Assembly (NCBI GenBank): GCA_903995115.1
Contig: LR877152.1
Span: 434,001-498,000 of the forward strand
Source: Angomonas deanei
Lineage: Eukaryota > Euglenozoa > Kinetoplastea > Trypanosomatida > Trypanosomatidae
Direction: 5' to 3'
Length of the DNA: 64,000 bases
The notes beneath the pieces are model-generated. The model had not been told where the DNA came from and did not search any database. It worked only from the letters and a program-made list of their open reading frames with translations. Position 1 is the first letter of the stretch. Each line of letters opens with the position of its first letter. Position numbers and translations under genes: made by a program. Shown here in pieces: positions 23,301-35,412 of this stretch.

Positions 23301-26300
23301 CCTCTCCTGCAGCAAGTACATTACCCGCTGGAAGGGACTCTCCGGCGACGCCGCCTCCTTCTATGAGGAGATTGCCAAGAATAAGGAAGTCGTCAAGGTG
23401 GTGCTGCTCCTTACCGGTGGTGTGCACGGCCTCAAGAAGCAGGTGATGGAGTACCTCAGCTACTTCCAAAAGTATGAGCCGCTGTGGAAGCTTGACAAGG
23501 ACACCGCCTATGAGGAGTTCATTCAGACGAACCCCAGTCTGGACGACTTTGAGGCCAAGCTCGAGTACTACATGAAGTTAGAGGAGGAGATCAAGGAGCT
23601 GGCTCCGTCCTTCGCCATTGGCAGTCTGTCTCTGCAGAACAAGCCCCTCAAGGTGGACCTCCTGCAGAAGGTGAAGGAGTGGAAGGAGTTGTACACGAAC
23701 AAGCTCTACGCCAGAGCGCAGCACGAGCTCGACACCTACACCCAAAAGATGGAGGAGGAGGCGCATCAGCTCTCTCAGCCCATTCCCGATCAGGACAAGC
23801 TCGAGGACTTGCGTGTGCTCATGGACACCCTGAAGGACATCCGTGACCGCGAAAGTTTGGTCGACTTTCAGTTCGCCCCCGTGCAGCAGTCGTACGTGCT
23901 GCTGCAGCGCTACAACCCCAACCTCATCTCCAAGGAGGAGCTGGACCGCGTGGAAGACCTCCGCTTCAAGTGGCGTAAGCTGAAGAAGGCGGCGTCCAAC
24001 CGGACCACCGAGATCAACAGCATGCAGCACGGCTTCAAGAAAGGTCTGACCCAGGAGGTGCAGAAGTTCAGCGCGGAGGTGGTGGCCTTCCGTAACGACT
24101 ACGACACGAACGGCCCCATGGTGGAGGGTCTGCAGCCACAGGACGCGATGGAGCGGCTGAAGAAGTATCAGCGTCTCTTCGACGCAAGTACCGCATGTGG
24201 ACGACCTACATGGCGGGTGAGGAACTGTTCGGTCTCCCTGTGCACAAGTACCCCGAGCTGGTGAAGACGAAGCGCGAGCTCGAGCTGCTCGATAAGCTGT
24301 ACACGCTGTACATCAACGTGCTTCAGAAGGTCAATGGCTACAATGATATTCTCTGGAGCGACCTCGACTTCGACGCCGTCTGCGATGAAGTCAGTGTGTT
24401 TGTTGGCCAGTGCAAGCGTCTTCCCAAGTCCCTCCGAGACTGGGATGCCTACATTGAGCTCAAGAAGATTCTCGACGACTTCATGGAGCTGCAGCCCGTG
24501 ATTGAGGAGCTGAAGAGCCCCGCCGTGGTGGAGCGCCACTGGCAGGAGATTATGAAGGTCAGTGGTCACAAGTGGCGCACGGACCCCGATCTGTTCAAGC
24601 TGCAGGACCTCGTGGACGCCAACCTGCTGGAACATGTGGATGAGGTGGTCGATATTGCCTCCTCGTCCGCGCGTGAGGCGGAGATTGAGAGCAAGTTCCG
24701 TCTTCAGGAGGCGCTGTGGAAGGACCAGGAGCTCAAGTTCAGCGAGTTCAAGCACCGCGGCCCCATCATCCTCAAGGGTGATGATACCTCCACGATCCGC
24801 GAAGGTCTGGAGGAGTCCTCCCTCGCCGTCAACGCGATGCTTTCCTCCCGTTACTGCGCGTTCATGCGTGAACAAATCCAGAGCTTCCTGCAGAAGTTGG
24901 TGAAGACCAGCGAGACGATCAGTCTCTGGACCGAAGTGCAGTTCACCTGGCAGTACTTGGAGGCCGTGTTCGCTGGCGGTGATATCATGAAGCAGCTGCC
25001 GCAGGAGGCGAAGCGCTTCGCCATGATTGACAAGCAGTGGCAGAAGATTATGAACAAGGCGAACGAGACCCCCAACGTGATTGAGTTCTGTTATGAGAAT
25101 GAGCTGCTTCAGGGCCTCCCCGCGCTCAAGGAGCAACTCGACGAATGCCAGCGTAAGCTATCCCTCTACCTCGAGCAGAAGCGTAACTTGTTCCCTCGTT
25201 TCTACTTTGTGTCCGATACTGTCTTGCTCGAAATTCTCTCGCAGGCCAGCGACCCGCAGTCGATTCAGCCTCACTTGTCGTCCATCTTCGACGGTCTCGC
25301 CGCGGTCACCTTTGAGCGCGTCAAGCCCAAGGATGCCAACTCCCAGCCGTACTTCCAGATTGTGGAGATGGCCTCCTCGGAGGGACAGTCCCTCATGATG
25401 CACGAGCCCACCCCATGTGTGGGTAACGTGGAAGACTGGTTGAACCGCCTCTGCACTGGTATGACGGATACCGTGAGAGAGGTGGTGAAGGGTAGCGTCA
25501 CGGAGCTCGGTACCTTGTTGAACAACATTAGCTACTTGGGCACCATTATCGACCGCTACCCCGCGCAGGTGTCGCTCCTTATGCTGCAGTTCTTCTGGAC
25601 GGCGGATGTGACCGACTGTATCAATAAAGGTATGATGAAGGCACGCGGTAAGGAATCCACCCTCGCCCGCGCCAAGTGCGATGCCGTCAAGAACTACCTC
25701 GTGAACCTCACCACGTCGCCGGAGCTGGACAAGAAGCCGCTGCGTGTGCGTACCAATGTGGAGACCCTCATTACGATTCAGGTGCATCAGCAGGAGGTGT
25801 TCATGGACCTGCAGAAGGCTGGTATCAAGGATATCACGCACTTTGACTGGTTGAAGCAGTCTCGTTTCTACTACAAGCCAGAGCGCGACTTGACCATCAT
25901 CTCGATTGCCGACTCCGACACGGAGTACTGTAACGAGTACCTCGGTGTGAAGGAGCGTCTCGTCATTACCCCTTTGACGGATCGTTGCTACATTACCCTT
26001 TCCCAGGCCCTTGCCATGTACATGGGTGGTGCCCCTGCTGGTCCCGCCGGTACTGGTAAGACGGAAACGACTAAGGATTTGGCGAGAACGTATGGTAAGT
26101 TCTGTGTCGTGTTCAACTGTTCCGATCAGCTCGACCGTCATGCCATGGGTAAGATTATCCGTGGTCTCTCGCAGGCCAACGCGTGGGGTTGCTTCGATGA
26201 GTTCAATCGTATCGACCTCCCCGTGCTCTCCGTCGTGGCGCAGCAGGTCAGCTGCGTGCTGCAGGCCTTGAAGCAACACAAGGAGAAGTTCATCTTTATC

Positions 26301-29300
26301 GATGGACAGGTGACGGACCTCATGCCCGGTGTTGGCTTCTTCATTACCATGAACCCTGGTTACGCCGGTCGTCAGGAGCTGCCGGAGAACTTGAAGATTC
26401 TCTTCCGTGGCGTGACCATGATGGTGCCCGATCGTCAGACAATTATGAAGGTGAAGCTGGCCTCCCAGGGTTACAGTCAGGATGAACTTCTCAGTAAGAA
26501 GTTCTTCATTCTGTACAAGCTGTGTGAGGAGCAGCTCTCCAAGCAGCGTCACTACGATTTTGGTCTTCGTAACATTCTTTCCGTGCTCCGTACCGCCGGT
26601 GCGGTGCTGCGTCGCAGTCCTGGCAAGGACGAGGAGGATTTGTTCATGCGCACCCTGCGTGATATGAACTTGTCCAAGTTGGTGTTCGAGGATATCGACC
26701 TCTTCGACTCCCTCCTGCGCGATATGTTCCCCGGCCGTCAGTTCGTGAAGGGCTCCCACCCCGAGATCGAGGGCGAGCTCAAGAAGGTGGTGGAAGGAAA
26801 GGGATTGGTGTACTGGACCCCGTGGGTCAGCAAGGTCATTCAGCTCTACGAGACCAAGCTGGTGCGTCACGGTATCATGGTGGTGGGTCCTGCCATGTGC
26901 GGTAAGTCGCAGTGTTACGAGGCGATGACGGAGGTGCTCTCCCGCACCACGGTCCCTCATCAGCAGCTGTGCATGAACCCCAAGGCGATTACCGCGCCCC
27001 AAATGTTCGGTCGTGTCGATGTGGCCGGTGACTGGCACGATGGTGTCTTCTCCTCCCTCTGGCGTCAGGCCGTGCGCTCTGCCAAGAAGCGTAACGTGTG
27101 GGTGATCTGCGATGGTCCCGTCGATGCCATTTGGATTGAAAACTTGAATACCGTCCTCGATGATAACAAGCTGCTCACGCTGGCCAACGGTGATCGTATT
27201 CAGATGGCGGACACGATGAAGTGTTGCTTCGAGGTGGAGAACCTCGCCAATGCCTCTCCCGCTACCGTGTCCCGTGCGGGTATTATTTACATTTCCGACG
27301 TCATTCTCGGTTGGATCCCTGTCTTGGAGTCCCGCCTGAAGGCGACCGTCAACTCGGATGGCAACATTCTTCCCGCGGATGTCAAGAAGGTGTGCAACCC
27401 CACGCTCGCCGCGAAGCTGCTCACCATCTTCCTCCCCGACGAGGGCGAGAAGAGCGACAACTGCATGACGAACAAGATTGCGGACTTCTACACCAAGCAG
27501 TGCAATGTGATTGTCAAGACCTCCGCCGCGCACATGGTCATCAACGCCTTCCACCTCGCCGTTGCCCTCGGTGAGGAGATTGGGGAAGGTGGCGCCGTCA
27601 GCGACAGTCTCGCGGAGCAGATCTACTGGTTCGCCATGTCGTGGTCCTTCGGTGGTATGTTGGAGTCGGCGGATCGTGCCAAGTTTGATCAGTTTGTGCG
27701 CAGCAACTTCAAGAACCTACCCCCCGCCGCGGAGGGTCAGATCTTTGACTTCTCGCTCAACTGCAAGACGGGCCAGTGGGAGAACTGGACCAACTTCCTG
27801 GAGCAATGGAAGTACCCCGGTGATGATCGGTTGGACTTCTCCACCCTCTTCATCCCCACCGCCGACTCTGTCCGTCTGCACTACCTCGCGAAGAGTAACT
27901 TTATCCAGGGACGTCCTAGCATGTTCATTGGTGTCAGCGGTACGGCCAAGACGGTCACGGTGGAGAAATTCTTGGTGAAGGTGAAGCAGGATGACGAGCA
28001 GAGCAACTTCCGTAAGGTGAACTTCTCGTCCATGACGACTCCACAGAACTTTTACAACTCGCTGGAGGATATGACGGAGAAGAAGATGGGTTCCAACTAC
28101 GGTCCCAAGAACTGCGAGCGTCTCACCATCTTTATTGATGATATCAACATGCCCGAGATTAACGAGTGGGGTGATCAGATCACCAACGAGATTGTCCGTC
28201 AGGTCGTGGAGCTCAACCAGGTGTACGACCTTTCCAAGCCTGGTATGCGCAAGGACTTCAAGGGTCTTGTCTTTATGGCCGCCATGTCTCACCCTGCCGG
28301 TGGTAAGAACGATATCCCCAACCGTCTCAAGCGCCACTTCTCCATCTTCAACATTCCCCTCCCCGAGGAGGTCAACGTGCAGCAGATTTTCGGGACCATC
28401 TTCGAGGGTCGCTTCTGCAACGATAACTACACGCAAGGGGTACAGGATGTGGCCAAGATGTTGACGCGCATGTCGATTAGTTTCTGGGAGGCGATTGGCA
28501 AGCGTATGCTCCCCACGCCCGATAAGTTCCACTACTTCTTCAACTTGCGTGATTTGTCGCTCATCACCCAGGGTGTGATGCTGGCGGGTATGAACTCCGA
28601 CCCCGACCGCCCAGAGACCCGCGCGCAGAGTCGCCCGTGGGAGATCATCAAGGACCCGACGACGTTGGTGCGCATTTGGAAGCATGAGTGCAGTCGTGTG
28701 TTCAGCGACAAGTTGAACAGTGTCCCCGATAAGAAGTGGTTCGATCAGAACATCCAGGAGTGCGTCCAGGATCACCTGGGCAACACGCCCTACAAAGACG
28801 TCATTGAGGAAGTGAAGGACCCCATGTACATGGCCAACTTCCTCCGAGACCCCGTCATCGACCCCGAGACCGGGGAGCAGGTGGAGCCCGCGCCACGCAT
28901 TTACGAGCCCGCCCCTTCCATCTCGTCCCTGCTGGGTCGGCTGATGAATGCCATGAACGCGCACAACGAGACCCCGACTGGTCGTGTGCGCAAGCTGAAC
29001 CTCGTGCTCTTCGACGCCGCACTCAAGAACGTGTGCCGTGTCTCCCGTGCCCTCTCCCTCCCCCGAGGTAACTTGCTCCTCGTCGGTGTGGGTGGTAGCG
29101 GTAAGCAGTCCCTCGCCCGCCTCGCCGCGTTTGTCAACGGCCACGACTTCTCCATGCTCACCATCTCCAAGGGTTTCGGTGTGAACCAGCTGTTTGATGC
29201 CATTCGTGAGCAGTACATATCGGCGGCGACGAAGCGCCCTGTCACGATGCTCTTCACCGATAACGATATCAAGCAAGAAATCTTCCTCGAGTACATCAAC

Positions 29301-32300
29301 TCCTTCCTTTCCAATGGTGAGATTGCCGGTCTGTTTGCCTCCGATCAGCGCGACTCCGCGATTAACGATATCCGTCCCGTCATGAAGAAGGATCCCTATG
29401 CCAAGTTTGAGGACATGAATGAGTCCCTGTGGAAGTACTTTATCAACCGTGTTCGTGAACGTCTCCACTTTGTGCTGTGCTTCTCGCCCGTCGGTGACAA
29501 GTTCCGCACCCGTGCCCGTAAGTTCCCGGCGCTCGTGTCCAGTTGCATCATCAACTGGTTCTTCCCCTGGCCGAAGCAGGCGCTGCTCGATGTGTCCTCC
29601 AGGACGATCAAGGAGTTCGAGATGGCCACCGACGACAAGAACAAGGAGAAGCTTGTCGAGCTCATGGCGGATATTCACTCCACCATGCTGGAGAAGTCCG
29701 AGGAGTACTTGAACCGTTACCGTCGCTCCGTGTACAGTACCCCCAAGTCGTACCTCGGCTTCATCGACACCTACACCTCCGTCTACACCAAGAAGTTCAA
29801 CGAGCTCAACGAGGAGGCGAAGAAGATTAACAATGGTCTCAAGAAGTTGCACCAGGCCGGCGAGGATGTGCGTGTCATGCGCACCCAGCTGCAGGAGAAG
29901 GAGGTGTTGCTCGGCAACAAGCGTAAGGAGACCGATGCGTTGGTGAAGGAGATTGAGATTCGTACCGCCGAGGCGGAGAAGAAGCGCGCGGAGGTCGAGG
30001 TGGTGAAAGAGTCCGTCGCCCGTGATGCCGCCATTGTGGCGGAGGGTGAGGCGGAGGCGAAGAAGGATCTCGAGGCGGCCGAGCCGGCCCTACTCGAGGC
30101 TATCGAGTCCCTGAACTCCATCACAGCGAACGACTTCGTGACGCTCAAGAAGTTGGCCAACCCGCCCAGTCTGATTAAGCGTATTTTTGATGCAGTGTCC
30201 ATTCTCCTCCACCGACCCCTCCTCGTGCCAGGGGCGGAGATGGTGAAGGGGGCGCTGTGGATCACGGACTCGTGGGACTTCTCCGGCCGTCAGCTGGCCT
30301 CGGAGTCTGGTACGCTGGATGTGTTGAAGGAGTTCGGTCAGACCAAGAAGGACAACATCAACGAGGAGACGTGCGAGCTGCTCCTTCCCTACTTGTGGAT
30401 GGAGGGCTTTAACGCCGAGGCGGCCCGAAAGGCTTGCGGTAACGTCGCTGGTCTCTGTACGTGGGTGAGCAGTATGTACAAGTACATCAACATTGCCAAG
30501 ATTGTGGCCCCCAAGAAGGAGGCGCTCCGTATTGCCACCATCAAGCTCCGTGCCGCGAACAAGAAGAAGGAGGAGCAGGAGCAGGAGCTGGCCAAGGTGA
30601 CGGAGGAGGTGGATGCCTACAACAAGCAGTTGTCCGATGAAAATGCCAAGAAGCAGGCCCTGGAGGACGATGCCAACCAGACGAAGCAGCGTATGGACAG
30701 TGCCAACGGACTCATTGACGCCCTCTCCGGCGAGCGTGAGCGGTGGACACAGCAGAGTAACGATTCAAGACGTTGATTGACCGACTGGTTGGTGATGTGG
30801 CGTTGAGTTGTGCTTTCATTTCCTATTGCGGTCCCTTTAACGCGGAGTTCCGTGCCCATCTACTGAACGAGTGTTTCTACGCCAAGTGCAAGCAGCTGGG
30901 ACTGCCCGTCACGCCGGACCTCAACGTGGTCAAGTTCCTCGTGGATGAGACCACCATTGCCGACTGGCAGCTGGAGGGTCTCCCCGCCGATAACCACTCT
31001 GTGCAGAATGCCATCATGATCACGACGAGCAACAAGTTCCCTCTGATGATTGATCCCCAGGGTCAGGCACTGATTTGGATCCGGAAGCGAACGGAGCAGC
31101 AGCAGAACAAGGTGGTGCAGCTCAACGACAGGACTTTTACCAACAATTTGCAGGAGCAGCTCGATCAGGGTCGTCCGCTGATTATTGAGAACGTGCCCGA
31201 GGAGGTGGACCCCATGCTCGACCCCATTCTGGAGAAGCAAATCGTCAAGAGCGGTAAGACGCAGCTGATCAAGGTGAACGGCGAGGATATGACGTACAAC
31301 GAGGCCTACTCCATGTTCCTGACGACCAAGCTGCCCAACCCCAGCTTCACCCCGGAGTTGTTTGCCAAGTGTCTGGTGATTGACTTTACCGTCACGATGG
31401 AGGGTCTGGAGCAGCAGCTGCTGTCGCATGTGATTAGTCGCGAGAAGGCGGAGCTCAACGAGGAGAGTGCGAAACTTTCTGAAGATATTAACAGCAACGA
31501 GAAGCGTCGTAAGAACTTGGAGGACCGTCTGTTGAAGCAGTTGAGCGAGTCGCAAGGAAACCTCATCGATGATGTGGAGCTGATCACGACCCTCCAGGAG
31601 ACGAAGGATGCCTCCGCGGAGATTGCGGAGAAGCTGGCGACGGCCATGGAGACCAAGAAGCGTATTGCCGGCGCCCGGGAGGAGTACCGCCCGGTGGCCA
31701 GTCGTGGTTCCGTTTTGTATTTCCTCATTGTGCAAATGTCTCTCGTGAGTCACATGTACCAAACCTCGCTGGTTCAGTTCAACGGCATCTTCGACAATAG
31801 CATCATGAAGTCGGAGCAGCACCCCGTCACGGCGAAGCGCATTACCTCCGTGATCGACTACCTCACCTTCTCCGTGTTCAAGTACATTGTGCGCATGTTG
31901 TTCTCCAAGCACAAGCTCCTGTTCGTTCTTCTTATGGCGTGCAAGATTGAGATGAAGGCTGGTAACCTAGACCCCGTCGCGTTTGAGGTCTTCCTCAAGG
32001 GTGGCGGTGCCATCCAGGTGGACCGCGCCAAGCCGTTCGGTTGGATCAAGGACAAGGCGTGGACGAACATTATTGCCATCGCGCAGCAGATCCCTCGTGC
32101 CTTCAAGCAGCTGCCCGACCTCATCACCCGTAACGAGCAGGCATGGAGGGCGTTTATCGACTCCGAGGCGAGCGAGCGCATGCCGGTGCCGGATTTGGAA
32201 GGTAAGCTGGACGCTTTTGAGCACCTGCTGCTGATCCGCGCCGTCCGCGAGGACAGAACGATGCTCGCCGCGACCCAGTACGTGGCGAAGTCGCTCGGAA

Positions 32301-34252
32301 AGGAGTTTGCCGAGCCGCAGCAGCTGGAGCTCGAGGAGGTGGTGGAGGAGACGACGGGCACGGAGCCCATCTTCTTCCTGCTCTCCCAGGGTTCCGACCC
32401 GACGACGCTCATCGAGGCGTGCGCCAAGAAGATGAAAAAGAAGGTGTTCTCTATTTCGATGGGTCAGGGTCAGGAGGAGGCCGCCATGAACATTGTGGAC
32501 TCCGCGTGGCAAAACGGTGACTGGGCGATGTTGCAGAACTGCCACTTGGGTCTTCCCTTCCTGCTTCAGTTGGAGGAGAAGCTTCGTCAGCAGCTCATGC
32601 CACCTCTGCCCGGTGAAAAGAAACCCGAGATTCACGAGGAGGCGCGCCTGTGGGTGACGGCGGAACCGCACAATGCCGTTCCCATCGGTCTCCTGCAGCT
32701 CTCCATCAAGCTCACCAACGAGCCCCCGCAGGGTATCAAGGCGGGTCTGATCCGTACCTACTCCTGGATGTCCCAGGACTACCTGGAGATGTTCCGCCGT
32801 CCCGAGTGGCGCCCGATGCTCTTTACGCAGTGCTTCCTGCACTCCGTCGTCGTGGAGCGTCGTAAGTTTGGCCCGATCGGTTTCAGCGTGCCGTATGAGT
32901 TCAACCAGGGTGACTGGACCGCCTCTGTGCAGTTCTTGATCAACCACATGACCACGATCGGCGAGCAGCTACGCAACCCCGTCAACCGCGACACCGTGTG
33001 CTACATGGTGGCCGATATCCAGTACGGTGGTCGTATTACCGATAACAACGATCGTTCGCTCTTCAAGGCGATCACCGAGTTCTTGTACGATATTCACATC
33101 ACCAACCCTGAAAAGGTGAAGGATGGAAAAGAGCTGACCGAGTTCTACCCAGAGTACGGCATTCCGCTCTTTGACGATATCAACAAGCACCGTGAGTTTA
33201 TCCGTGAGACGTACCCCGACGTCGACCCCCCGGAAGTGTTCCGTATGCACGCCAACCAGGATATCACGTACCGCTCTCGTCAGGCGCAGGATGCCCTCGC
33301 CACGATTCTAGACATTCAGCCCCGTGGTGCCGCCAGTACCGGTGGCGTCACGCGCGAGGACAAGGTGCTCGCCATGGCGGACAACTATTTGAAGCTGCTC
33401 CCCAACAACTGGAGCGTCGACCGCAAGCTGCACCTCGCCGACCGTCAGCCCCTCTCCATCTTTGCCTGCCAAGAGATCGACCGCCTCAGCGTCACGATTC
33501 GTGTGGTGCGCAAGACCTGCCAGGACCTCAAGCTCGCCGTCGCGGGTACGATTATTCTCACCCCCGCCCTGCAGGACGCGCTAGACTACCTCTACGACGC
33601 TCGTGTCCCTCCGCAGTGGGTTGCCGTCGGCTGGCCGTCCCCCAACATTTCGCTCTGGATGAACGAGGTCGTCCGACGCTACGAGCAGCTCAACTCGTGG
33701 GCGACCACCGGCCGGCCGCAGGTGTACTGGCTGCCCGGTTTCTTCAACCCGCAAGGTTTCCTCACCTCTGTCCGACAGGAGATTACCCGTAGTCATGCCA
33801 ACGAGGCGGTGCCGTGGGCGCTCGATAAGGTGGAGGCCAAGACCGAGGTGCGCTCCTCCGAGTACCGCCCTGGACAGGACGCCAAGTCGGAGGACCTCCG
33901 CTGCGAGAAGGGCGAGGTCGTGATTTACGGTCTCTTCCTCGAGGGTGCCATGTGGGACAAGACCAACAAGAAGCTGAAGGACCCCCTCCCCGGCGACCTC
34001 TTCCGGGAGCTCCCCATGCTGCTCATCTCCGCCTATAATAAGGATGCCCCGCAGACGAATGCCGCCCCGGTGAAGGCGGGTGCTGCCGCTGGAAAGGATA
34101 AGAAGACGAAGCAAGAGTACTTTAGGTGCCCCGTGTACCGCTACCCCACACGAACAGATATTAACTGGATTTTTGATGTCAACCTCCCTGTTTCCGAAGA
34201 TGACGCCTACTGGCGCATGCGTGGTGTCTGTTTGTTAGGTAGCATAGATTAA
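20337..34252 (+). CDS. Outer-arm axonemal dynein heavy chain, gamma type (DNAH5/8-like), three frame changes
   Basis: A 13.9 kb locus encoding about 4,640 aa, the normal size of an axonemal heavy chain. The tail segment [16 protein letters not shown], with [19 protein letters not shown], is characteristic of the DNAH5/DNAH8 class, which drives outer-arm sliding in the flagellum. Domains in order: DHC_N1 tail (about 20700-22400), DHC_N2 linker (24200-25500), and six AAA modules. The P-loops are [12 protein letters not shown] (AAA1, near 26038), [14 protein letters not shown] (AAA2, near 26884), [14 protein letters not shown] (AAA3, near 27931) and [14 protein letters not shown] (AAA4, near 29083). 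The stalk coiled coil and microtubule-binding domain follow (29800-30700), then AAA5-6 and a C-terminus with [15 protein letters not shown] and [11 protein letters not shown]. The frame changes once at a GGGG run (20603-20606), once near 24184 and once near 30764. Each is repaired in concept by one base, and homology is continuous across all three, so sequencing indels are likelier than a pseudogene. Confidence 0.95.
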
Positions 34253-34636
34253 TTTTTTATTATTTTTATTTTTGATGCGGATTAAAAGTAGTTAGAAAGG
34301 TTTTTTTTTATAGAAAAGGAAAAAAGAAAAAATGCTCAATTTTTTGTTTTTGTTTTAATTTATTTACATATGCAACGTGAAAAGTAAGAACATGATTTTT
34401 TTTTTCGATTTTTTTTTTTTCAAACGGAATAACAACAAAAAAATAAAAATCAACAATGTATGAAGTATTTATGTAATTAACTGTATAAACTAGTTACAAA
34501 AATAAAAAGAATAAAACAGAAATGTTGTTTGGCAAAGGGGGATGTTGACACTTTCCATACGATTAGTTGCGAATCACTATTTTTCTTTTTCTTCTTCAAA
34601 AAAAAAAAAAAAAATCTAAAAGTATAATCAGTATTC
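34253..34636 (+). other. A/T homopolymer intergenic region
   Basis: 384 bp of A and T runs between dynein and the LYR gene. The T/C-rich stretch at 34577-34598 (tatttttctttttcttcttc) precedes an A17 run and the ATG at 34637. No gene or RNA is recognised. Confidence 0.45.
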
Positions 34637-35125
34637 ATGTTACGGCTGACGGTGCCACGACGGGCAGTGGGCGGTAATGTCGTACGCAGCAAGGCGCTGG
34701 TCGCCCCCGTCGCGGATGCCATCATTGAGCAGGCGGGGACGAACCTCCCTGGCATCCCCCACCACAACCGTGTCTGCCGGTCGTACCGACAGTGGCTCAA
34801 GCTAGCCGTTCTCTGCCCGCCCAGCGCCCTCTGCGAGCTGAACGAGCACACCCAGATGAATGAGCGTTTTGTGATTATAGTACGTCAGAAGTTTAGAGAG
34901 GGGGCGGAGCTGCGGGACCCGGACCGTATTGCCGTCGCGGTGCAGACCTGCGAGCGGAGTCTCACCATGATGCGCTTCCTCGCAGCCGACGGTGCCCGGC
35001 GCAAGTTCCCGGAAGCCAAACCGCGTCTCAACTTGAATAAGATGGGTTTCTTGGAAATGGGTAAGATTAACTATAAGCAAATGGCGAAGGAGTATTGGAA
35101 CACCTATGTGATGCGCAAGTGGTAG
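34637..35125 (+). CDS. Complex I LYR-motif protein (NDUFA6/B14-like)
   Basis: 162 aa. The N-terminus is basic and hydrophobic (MLRLTVPRRAVGGNVVRSKA), consistent with mitochondrial import. It carries a Y-R dipeptide in a helix context (VCRSYRQWLKLAV) matching the LYR family with Ser in place of Leu. After it, NERFVIIVRQKFREGAELRD followed by a helix resembles the NDUFA6 pattern (R-x-K-[IV]-R-E-x-F, then DP). NDUFA6 binds the acyl carrier protein on the matrix arm of NADH dehydrogenase. Assignment to NDUFA6 rather than another LYRM protein is tentative. The frame is intact. Confidence 0.6.
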   Translation: MLRLTVPRRAVGGNVVRSKALVAPVADAIIEQAGTNLPGIPHHNRVCRSYRQWLKLAVLCPPSALCELNEHTQMNERFVIIVRQKFREGAELRDPDRIAVAVQTCERSLTMMRFLAADGARRKFPEAKPRLNLNKMGFLEMGKINYKQMAKEYWNTYVMRKW

Positions 35126-35280
35126 GGAACAACACCCAGTATTTACAGTTTATTATAACCACGTTTTCTTTTTCTATAAAATATCCGATAAACAAAACAC
35201 ACCAATAACGAAAAACAAGAACAGAAGTGGTTTACCGTCCTGTCACTTTACAGATTGGTGTTATTGAAGTGTACTATTCG

Positions 35281-35322
35281 TTTCTTTTTCTCTCTCTCAT
35301 CATTCTTTAAATAACGGATCAG
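35281..35322 (+). promoter_or_regulatory. Putative trans-splice acceptor
   Basis: A pyrimidine tract (tttctttttctctctctcat) is followed, after a short gap, by AG at 35321-35322, 90 nt before the ATG at 35413. It places the real start downstream of the in-frame ATG-like codon at 35323. Confidence 0.5.
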
Positions 35323-35412
35323 GTGCGCACACCAACAAAAGGGAAAAAAAAAAAAAAACTGTGTGCCCTACACACATTATTCTATTTAATTTTTCATTAT
35401 TGGTCCACAAAA

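Noticed and set aside
25158-27554. 798-aa open frame on the - strand (and a similar 711-aa one at 27717-29852)
   Set aside because: They lie antisense to dynein AAA domains. Long antisense frames arise because the dynein codons end mostly in G or C, so antisense stops are rare. Their content (His/Leu/Gly-rich) is low-complexity and matches no family.
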